From an uncultured Candidatus Saccharibacteria bacterium (lineage in GTDB: Bacteria; Patescibacteriota; Saccharimonadia; Saccharimonadales; Saccharimonadaceae), in the NCBI GenBank assembly GCA_938045445.1, contig CALIMM010000001.1, positions 1-32,403 of the forward strand: 32,403 bases of DNA, read 5' to 3'. The translations under genes and the position numbers were made by a program. This document shows positions 24,169 through 30,030 of this stretch, one piece after another; position 1 is the stretch's first letter; each line of letters begins with the position of its first letter. The notes under the pieces are model-generated. The model ran no database searches. It saw nothing but the letters and a program-made list of their open reading frames with translations, and was not told where the DNA came from.

Positions 24169-25521
24169 TCAATCATGCCGCTTGTCGAGGCTCATGAAGC
24201 GTAGCCGCTCAGGGTGGAAGTAGAGTTGGATCTTGCCCACTGGGCCATTACGGTGTTTGGCAATGATGAGATCGGTGATATTTTGGAACTCGGGATTGTC
24301 TGGCTCGTAGTAGCCAGGCCGGTAGATGAAGGAGACGATATCGGCGTCTTGCTCAATCGAGCCCGACTCGCGCAGATCGGCCAATTGTGGCACCGGCGGC
24401 GTGCGTGACTCCACCGAGCGGCTCAGCTGGCTCAGCGCGATGACTGGCACATTGAGCTCACGAGCAATCAGCTTGAGCCCGCGCGATATCTCACTCACCT
24501 CTTGGACGCGGTTGCCATTGTGGTTACCGTTGGCCTGCATCAGCTGCAGGTAGTCAACGATCACTAGCCCAAGCTGCTGGTCGTGCATGGCGCGCCGTGC
24601 CTTGGTACGCATCTCGAGGACGCTTAAGCCTGGCGTGTCATCGATGAAGATTGGCGCTTCGGCCATCTCACCCATTGCCTCGGAGAGCTTAGCCCAGTCA
24701 TCATCACTGAGGTTGCCAGTGCGGATATTCCAGCTGTCTACACCACTGGCATCGGCCAGCATGCGGTCGGTCAGCTGCTCCTTACTCATCTCGAGTGAGA
24801 AAAAGAGAACAGGCTTTTTCTCGATCGTTGCGACATTGTAGGCGAGGTTTGTCACCAGCGTCGTCTTACCCATGGCAGGGCGAGCTGCAATGATAATAAG
24901 GTCGGAGCGCTGCAGGCCAGCCGTCATGGTGTCGAGGTCGCGGTAGCCCGTGCGAATGCCACGCAGCTGTCCTTTGTTGCGGTGGAGCTCTTCAATACGG
25001 TCGAAGCTATCAGTGAGGATGCTCTCCAGGCTCACGAGGTCTTGCTTGAGTGACTGGTCAGACACACTAAAGAGCTCTGCCTCGGCCTTTTCGAGCAGCT
25101 CTTGGGTGGTGGTATTTTCGTCGAAGCCAAGCTGGCTAATATCGGCACTGGCTTTGATCAAGCGTCGCCGCACTGCTTTTTGGGCGACAATTTCGGCATA
25201 GCTACTGGCGTGGGCTGCGGTCGGGACGTAGTTGGTTAGTTCGGTCAGGTAGGCCGAGCCACCTACCTCGGCAAGCTGGTCTTTTTTTTGTAATTCATCA
25301 GTTAGGGTAAGGAGGTCGACTGGCTTGTGCCGCTCGTAGAGGCGCATCATCGCCCCAAAGATCGTTGTGTGGCGCTTGTCATAAAAGTCTTCTGCGCCGA
25401 CATGCTCGCTAGCATCGGCCAAAACTTCTTCGTCGATAAGTACCGCACCAAGCAAACTCATCTCAGCATCGAGGCTTTGCGGTGGTACTTTGCCTTTTGG
25501 TTGGGGTGATTGGTCAGCCAT
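24169..25521 (-). CDS. dnaB: replicative DNA helicase DnaB
   Basis: Encodes 450 residues, normal for DnaB. The N-terminal helical domain (about 15-110, PQSLDAEMSLLGAVL) and linker precede the RecA-like motor. Motor motifs: Walker A ARPAMGKTT near 210, SLEMSKEQL, Walker B VIVDYLQLM, and LSQLSRSVE. The C-terminus GPVGKIQLYFHPERLRFMS is typical. The hexamer unwinds DNA at the fork. The ATG overlaps the end of dnaX by eight bases and its Shine-Dalgarno (GGAGGAG) lies inside dnaX, so translation is coupled. Its last codons are copied in the mini-ORF at 23438. Confidence 0.96.
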   Translation of the reverse strand: MADQSPQPKGKVPPQSLDAEMSLLGAVLIDEEVLADASEHVGAEDFYDKRHTTIFGAMMRLYERHKPVDLLTLTDELQKKDQLAEVGGSAYLTELTNYVPTAAHASSYAEIVAQKAVRRRLIKASADISQLGFDENTTTQELLEKAEAELFSVSDQSLKQDLVSLESILTDSFDRIEELHRNKGQLRGIRTGYRDLDTMTAGLQRSDLIIIAARPAMGKTTLVTNLAYNVATIEKKPVLFFSLEMSKEQLTDRMLADASGVDSWNIRTGNLSDDDWAKLSEAMGEMAEAPIFIDDTPGLSVLEMRTKARRAMHDQQLGLVIVDYLQLMQANGNHNGNRVQEVSEISRGLKLIARELNVPVIALSQLSRSVESRTPPVPQLADLRESGSIEQDADIVSFIYRPGYYEPDNPEFQNITDLIIAKHRNGPVGKIQLYFHPERLRFMSLDKRHD

Positions 25522-26995
25522 TGATGGTAATTTCTTCTCCTCCCCCCATCATAGCAAGAATGGCGGCTTTTTGGCGATCTTTGGGTGGTTTACTGCTCGC
25601 GAGTACAGTGATCTCTGCAGTAATGCCAAGGCGATTTAGTGCTGCGCTGAGTGTGGGGAGGGCGCGATCGATCTGCATTTTGGCGAATTTTTTGCCAGCG
25701 TAGATCGTTAGCGTCTGGCCGTCAAACGCGTGCCCTGCCTTGGCGAGGTACGTGCGCGCCCCGACTGCTCCAACAGCATCGAGAAACTGCTCCCATGGGA
25801 AGTCGATTGGTGTGGAACTTGCTGCGGACGTTTCGTTGTTCGCTGGAGAAGCTGATTGCTCGGCTGGTGTATGATCAGTAGCGGAAGCACTTGGAGTGGG
25901 AGGCTGTTCGGCCGATGCTGCAGCATTTGTTTTCTGACGAGGAGGATCTGAGGGAGGTGTTTGCGATGATGGTGCAGCTGGTGAGTGTGTATATGGCGCA
26001 ACTGGCTCACTCACGGTGCTGGGTGATGGTTGATGATGGCGCGCTGCAACTGGTAGTGTGGCTCGGCTTGCCAGAGCGGTGAGCAGCGCAATGCGCGGCC
26101 AACCGGCTCGCGGTACGGCCAGTAGTTTATCGAGTAATGGCAACAGTGCTGCGTCCTCTACAACGCGCTGGCGCGCGATACCAAGCAGCTGCTCGGCAAG
26201 AAGTTCAGCTGGTGTGCCAGCCGCCTCAGCCTCATCGATCAGTTGAGCGGCGCGGCCAATATCTGCCGTGGCATAAGCAGCCAGCAGCGCCTCTACCAGC
26301 TCATCCTGCGCAAGGCCCAGCACTTCTGCAACCATCGCGCGGTCGATCGTCTCATCGCTCAGTGAGCGCAATTGATCGAGCAAACTAATGCTATCTCGAA
26401 AGCTTCCCTTCCCTTGCTCGGCAATCAGCTCCAATGCATCGGGTGTAATGGCAATCTTCTCTTGCTCAGCAATAAACGCCAAATGCTTGGCTGCATCACG
26501 CGGACTAATTGCTCGGAAATTGAAGCGCTGTACCCGGCTCAAGATCGTCGCGGGGAGCTTGTCGGCATCGGTCGTCGCAAGAATGAAGACAACGTGCTCG
26601 GGTGGCTCTTCTAGCGTCTTGAGCAAGGCATTAAAGGCCGACTTGCTGAGCATATGAACTTCATCAATGATGTAGATCTTTTTTGGACTGCTGGTTGGTG
26701 CAATTTGCACCTTATCGCGCAAATCACGGATATCCTCCACAGAGTTATTACTTGCTGCGTCGATCTCGATGATGTCGAGATGGGTCGACTCGTCGGTGTA
26801 TGGCAGGCCGTTGATTTCATGAGCCAAGATGCGGGCGATCGATGTCTTACCCACTCCACGTGGCCCCGTCAAGAGATAGGCATGGGCAATATGCCCACTC
26901 GCAATTGCCCGCTGCAAAATCCGCGTGATATGCGACTGCCCCACAATCTCATCCAGCGACCGACTCCGATACGTCCGATATAGTGCTCTGCTCAT
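25514..26995 (-). CDS. dnaX: DNA polymerase III clamp-loader subunit (gamma/tau)
   Basis: Encodes 493 residues. Seen: Walker A GPRGVGKTS (44-52), DEVHML (111-116), LLKTLEEPPEHVVFILATT, and the sensor-1 region ending LSRVQRFNF. The four-cysteine zinc module normally between Walker A and EIDAAS is missing; ALAHEINGLPYTDESTHLD fills the gap. A Pro/Ala/Ser/Thr-rich linker (about 325-405) leads to a C-terminal domain. The clamp loader uses ATP to place the sliding clamp on DNA. The ATG is seven bases after TATAAT. The gene overlaps dnaB, so the two replication proteins are co-expressed. Confidence 0.94.
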   Translation of the reverse strand: MSRALYRTYRSRSLDEIVGQSHITRILQRAIASGHIAHAYLLTGPRGVGKTSIARILAHEINGLPYTDESTHLDIIEIDAASNNSVEDIRDLRDKVQIAPTSSPKKIYIIDEVHMLSKSAFNALLKTLEEPPEHVVFILATTDADKLPATILSRVQRFNFRAISPRDAAKHLAFIAEQEKIAITPDALELIAEQGKGSFRDSISLLDQLRSLSDETIDRAMVAEVLGLAQDELVEALLAAYATADIGRAAQLIDEAEAAGTPAELLAEQLLGIARQRVVEDAALLPLLDKLLAVPRAGWPRIALLTALASRATLPVAARHHQPSPSTVSEPVAPYTHSPAAPSSQTPPSDPPRQKTNAAASAEQPPTPSASATDHTPAEQSASPANNETSAASSTPIDFPWEQFLDAVGAVGARTYLAKAGHAFDGQTLTIYAGKKFAKMQIDRALPTLSAALNRLGITAEITVLASSKPPKDRQKAAILAMMGGGEEITING

Positions 26996-27002
26996 TTGCT
27001 AT

Positions 27003-27008
27003 ATTATA
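27003..27008 (-). promoter_or_regulatory. -10 box for leaderless dnaX
   Basis: Minus-strand TATAAT is seven bases before the dnaX ATG; no Shine-Dalgarno is present. Confidence 0.65.
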
Positions 27009-27069
27009 CCGCAGAATGGATGGAGATGCGATCGAAGTGTTAACTTCTGCATTTATCCTATGCATGCAA

Positions 27070-27099
27070 TTGTACAAAACCGCCACAGGATGGTAGTAT
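27070..27099 (+). promoter_or_regulatory. promoter for gene at 27134
   Basis: TTGTAC (27070-27075) and TAGTAT (27094-27099) are 18 bases apart. The leader of about 28 bases carries AAGGAG. Confidence 0.55.
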
Positions 27100-27133
27100 G
27101 TGGTCTGTACTTAGTAAGCAAGGAGTCTTGTAA

Positions 27134-27760
27134 ATGATTGATATGAACAATCTTAACCAACAACTACAACTCGGCCGCGAAGAACTCGCTGCAAACGACA
27201 AAGCAATCCTCTCACTACAGCGCCGTATTGCGATCTGGCGAGCAATGATCGATGAGAACGACGCCGACCTCTCGTATCAAATTCGTATCCGGCTCAATAC
27301 AATGTGTGTTCGCCATGTACAAGATGTTTGGTATCGTGCTTTCCCTGATGATTCTGGAGTCGAAGATCTTCTCACACTCGCACAGAATGTTGCAGATGGA
27401 CAGGCCGATCCAGCAGAAGCAGAGGAGCGTGCACGCAGCTACTTTGAAGAGCTCCTCTTCGATGTGGAGCTCGACAGCATCACCGAGCCAGCAACCTTTG
27501 TGGCCAACGCCGCAGCTAGTGCTGTCATGTCAGCCTGCCACCGAGATCTGTACTACGAAGTCGATATGGATAGCGATCTCAAGGATGACGATTTACTGCC
27601 AGATTCCCTCGATTTGAGTTACGCCTGCTCGGCTGCTGCTGCTCGCGGGCTGAATTGGCAGGCTGCCGAAGATGTTGATGTTAACGCTCGTCGCGCATTT
27701 TGGACATGGTATCTTGATGAGGCGATTCCTGCAGCAATGAATGGTAAATCACTAAAGTAA
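27134..27760 (+). CDS. soluble acidic protein of unknown function
   Basis: Encodes 208 residues; AAGGAG eight bases upstream supports the ATG at 27134. The N-terminal 40 residues are a predicted coiled helix (QQLQLGREELAANDKAILSLQRRIAIW). The rest is acidic, helical and rich in Ala, Asp and aromatic residues, ending with RRAFWTWYLDEAIPAAMNG. The closing motif recalls some polymorphic-toxin immunity proteins (Imm5-like), but I cannot confirm this and no toxin is next to it. It has its own promoter and terminator, so it is a single-gene unit diverging from dnaX. Confidence 0.65.
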   Translation: MIDMNNLNQQLQLGREELAANDKAILSLQRRIAIWRAMIDENDADLSYQIRIRLNTMCVRHVQDVWYRAFPDDSGVEDLLTLAQNVADGQADPAEAEERARSYFEELLFDVELDSITEPATFVANAAASAVMSACHRDLYYEVDMDSDLKDDDLLPDSLDLSYACSAAAARGLNWQAAEDVDVNARRAFWTWYLDEAIPAAMNGKSLK

Positions 27761-27775
27761 CTCACTGTCAAATAG

Positions 27776-27795
27776 TAGTCAATTTATTTTGACTA
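27776..27795. other. 7-bp hairpin after gene at 27134
   Basis: TAGTCAA (27776-27782) pairs with TTGACTA (27789-27795) around six bases, just after the stop codon. It may protect the 3' end or assist termination. Confidence 0.5.
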
Positions 27796-27834
27796 TATGT
27801 GCCTAGTAAACGAAAGTATAAAAATTACGCCTCA

Positions 27835-27875
27835 AAGCAACAACAGTTCCACATAGTAACGGTTGTTGCTTTTTA
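27835..27875 (+). terminator. rho-independent terminator
   Basis: AAGCAACAAC (27835-27844) pairs with GTTGTTGCTT (27862-27871), followed by a T-run. It ends the single-gene unit at 27134-27760. Confidence 0.85.
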
Positions 27876-27877
27876 TA

Positions 27878-27927
27878 ATATACCTGTAGAGGCACAATAT
27901 AATCTGTGTATATCTCAGCAGGTATAT
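27878..27927 (-). other. inverted repeat after the unknown gene at 27931
   Basis: ATATACCTG (27878-27886) is complementary to CAGGTATAT (27919-27927). It lies just past the stop of the minus-strand gene and may act in termination, but no clear T-run is present. Confidence 0.35.
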
Positions 27928-27930
27928 CTG

Positions 27931-28446
27931 TTATAATGGTGCTTCCACCGCTGCCCACGTTGCGTCGGGTTTGTCCTCAGGGATGATGACAGTGACCTGA
28001 TGACCAATCTCAATCCGGAAAAATGTCACACTTGCCAGCAGGATCCGATATTCTCTCCCCTGTGCTTCCACGTAGTACGCGCCATCGTGTTGGGTGAGTG
28101 TGCCAATAATCTGCTTGCGCTCTACTCGCTTGATTTGTTTGTAGATAAAGCCGCCATCGTCGGCAATTGTCAGCTTGAGCTTGTCGCCCTCAACAAGCTT
28201 AGACTTACTGGCGTAATTGGCTGGCACGGGATAATTCTTGCCATCAGCATCGACCATCACTTGCCCGTCAAAGATTCCCTCGACTATCTTGCCCGATACC
28301 TCCTCGCGGCTATTGCTTGGCACGACAACTTCGCCATCGTCGCCAATAATACTCATCAATAATTCCTTTGCAGCGGCCAGGTTTGTCTCTGCCTCTTGAA
28401 TCAGCGATCGTAATCGCTTCACCTGTTTCTCTGGTAATTCAGACAT
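27931..28446 (-). CDS. conserved CPR-type protein of unknown function
   Basis: Encodes 171 residues. ATG at 28446 (MSELPEKQ) is preferred over an in-frame TTG at 28485, which would sit only three bases from the -10 box. Residues 1-32 form a charged helix. Residues 50-168 alternate as beta-strands with a hallmark YPVPANYASKSKLVEGDKLKL segment, then QIIGTL and YRILLASVTFF. This resembles a small beta-barrel binding module, and I have the impression of similar proteins in other Patescibacteria, but no name or function is known to me. A consensus promoter suggests high expression. Confidence 0.72.
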   Translation of the reverse strand: MSELPEKQVKRLRSLIQEAETNLAAAKELLMSIIGDDGEVVVPSNSREEVSGKIVEGIFDGQVMVDADGKNYPVPANYASKSKLVEGDKLKLTIADDGGFIYKQIKRVERKQIIGTLTQHDGAYYVEAQGREYRILLASVTFFRIEIGHQVTVIIPEDKPDATWAAVEAPL

Positions 28447-28488
28447 ATTTTCTCGCAATTCCTTGTCTGTTTTCTTAGTTATCAACCC

Positions 28489-28519
28489 ATTATATAGCGA
28501 TGGGGTGGGGCCTTGTCAA
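28489..28519 (-). promoter_or_regulatory. consensus promoter for gene at 28446
   Basis: On the minus strand TTGACA (28514-28519) is followed after 17 bases by TATATA, or after 19 by the overlapping TATAAT (28489-28494). The leader is about 36 bases with a weak AAGGA ribosome site. Confidence 0.75.
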
Positions 28520-28651
28520 GGTGCTTGGTGGTTATCCACAGCAATAACAGGGGTAGCCAATAGTTCGTTGTAAAAATGGTACGATGCTTAGAACGCCACC
28601 AATCCTGAAGTGACACACAGCAATCTGGAGCAGTGAGCTCAACGGATAACC

Positions 28652-28674
28652 AAAAACACACCCAAGCGGGTGTG
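28652..28674 (-). terminator. terminator of the rplJ-rplL operon
   Basis: CACACCC pairs with GGGTGTG (28668-28674 and 28657-28663) around AAGC on the + strand, and five T residues follow in the minus direction. It lies 30 bases after rplL. Confidence 0.85.
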
Positions 28675-28704
28675 CTGATGGTAGCAATGCGGTCGGTGGG
28701 GTGG

Positions 28705-29079
28705 TTACGCCAGTTCGACGGTAGCGCCAGCCTCTTCCAAGGTCTTCTTGGCAGCTTCGGCGTCGTCTTTGCTGACCTTTTCTTTGATGGGGCTTGGTGC
28801 GTTGTCGACCAAAGCCTTTGCCTCACCCAGGCCAAGGCCAGTGAGTTCCTTAACAGCCTTGATGACGGCAACCTTTTGGCCACCAACTTCTTTGAGGGTG
28901 ACGGTGAATTCGGTCTGCTCGTCTTCAGCAGTACCAGCATCGGCGGCTGGGCCAGCGACAGCAACTGCAGCAGCGGCTGGCTCGATGCCGTATTCGTCCT
29001 TGAGGACATTTTTGAGTTCGTTGACTTCCAGAACGGTCAAAGCAACCAGTTCTTCGGCCAGTTTTTTCACATCTGCCAT
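28705..29079 (-). CDS. rplL: 50S ribosomal protein L7/L12
   Basis: Encodes 124 residues. The N-terminal dimerisation helices (1-32, LAEELVALTVLEVNELKNVL) bind L10. An Ala/Gly-rich hinge (35-52) follows. The C-terminal factor-binding domain (about 53-124) has FTVTLKEVGGQKVAVIKAVKE and GLGLGEAKALVDNAPSPIKE. AAAGGA eight bases upstream fixes the start. The stalk it forms recruits translation GTPases. A small hairpin GTGCG/CGCAC (29100-29119) lies just upstream and may help set the higher L12 output. Confidence 0.97.
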   Translation of the reverse strand: MADVKKLAEELVALTVLEVNELKNVLKDEYGIEPAAAAVAVAGPAADAGTAEDEQTEFTVTLKEVGGQKVAVIKAVKELTGLGLGEAKALVDNAPSPIKEKVSKDDAEAAKKTLEEAGATVELA

Positions 29080-29166
29080 GATGGATTCCTTTCAATGATG
29101 TGCGGTAAAGTTATCGCACGAATTATTGTCTGCCTAGTGCAAACGTTAGTACAATGCTGCGCTTGG

Positions 29167-29694
29167 TTACGCAGCCGCTTTGGCGTCTTCGATGCCATCG
29201 AGCAACGCATGAAGGTTACCCGAAAGTGCGTTGGTAGTGTCGTGTACTGGCGAGAGCAGCTGTGCCACCACTTCAGCCACCAGCTGGTTCTTGCTTGGCA
29301 AGCCAGCCAGTGCAGTGACATCGGCTGTGTTGAGAGCTTCGCCTTCGCCACTAAAGCCAGCAACCAACTGAACTGTTGGATGTGTCTTGGCAAACTCGTG
29401 CAACACCTTTGCTGCCATCACTTCGTCGTCTGGCGAGATTGCATACAGCAACTGCCCAGCCAGGGCCGAAGTGTCGGTATTTTTGTAGGTGTCATGCTGC
29501 GCAAAAGCAACACGCACGAGACGGTTCTTCACCACCTTAATGACAACACCAGCTTCGCGAGCCTCGCGGCGCAATGCTTGGAGGTCTGCCACACTTGTCC
29601 CTTGGTAGGACGCAACGGCAGTGCCCTTTGCCTCTGCGAGAAGCTCGCTCATTTCAGCCACCAAAGCTTGTTTTTTATCTTTGGAAATTGCCAT
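29167..29694 (-). CDS. rplJ: 50S ribosomal protein L10
   Basis: Encodes 175 residues; AAAGGA about nine bases before the ATG at 29694 sets the start, and the longer open frame to 29832 runs through the leader RNA. The N-terminal domain (1-105) binds 23S rRNA, with MAISKDKKQALVAEM and the VVKNRLVRVAF segment. The C-terminal helices carry L7/L12 dimers. It is followed after 87 bases by rplL in the standard order. Expression is probably controlled by binding of L10 (with L12) to the leader RNA. Confidence 0.96.
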   Translation of the reverse strand: MAISKDKKQALVAEMSELLAEAKGTAVASYQGTSVADLQALRREAREAGVVIKVVKNRLVRVAFAQHDTYKNTDTSALAGQLLYAISPDDEVMAAKVLHEFAKTHPTVQLVAGFSGEGEALNTADVTALAGLPSKNQLVAEVVAQLLSPVHDTTNALSGNLHALLDGIEDAKAAA

Positions 29695-29961
29695 AAGATA
29701 AAATCCTTTCTTTGGAGTTGTAATACCTATGCACGCCCAGAGGGAGTGCAGTATTACTGGTTTGTTGTTGTATCCGACCGCATTGTTAATGTCCGACATA
29801 TGCCGCAAAAAATCGCCTCTGCACGATTGCAAAGACGAGTCTCGAGTTTCGTATTAGAACGCTGGCGTAAGAGGCCACGGCGTATCCGAAATTCCCTCGG
29901 TAGCATACTTATCGGCTGCTTTGTTATATACAACAGCCCGCTACGGTCTTTGGCAATGTCT
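29695..29961 (-). ncRNA. ribosomal protein L10 leader
   Basis: The long leader between the promoter and rplJ contains the known L10 leader signature. AAAGACCGTAGC (about 29940-29951) is followed by a stem-loop and GCTACCGAGG (about 29895-29904). The GTAGC/GCTAC pair closes it. Nearer the gene, a second hairpin (29720-29757) has GTAATAC/GTATTAC and TGCAC/GTGCA stems and lies 25 bases before the ATG. In other bacteria L10 binds this RNA to repress its own operon. The match here is by eye. Confidence 0.8.
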
Positions 29962-29967
29962 GAAAAG

Positions 29968-29997
29968 ATTATAGCAGATGATGGTAGGTGGATGCAA
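29968..29997 (-). promoter_or_regulatory. promoter of rplJ-rplL
   Basis: On the minus strand TTGCAT (29992-29997) and TATAAT (29968-29973), with a TGC extension, are 18 bases apart. Transcription near 29961 places the whole L10 leader in the transcript. Confidence 0.75.
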
Positions 29998-30030
29998 GAT
30001 GTGGAGGTGGTCTTAGATGAATGGGCTATA

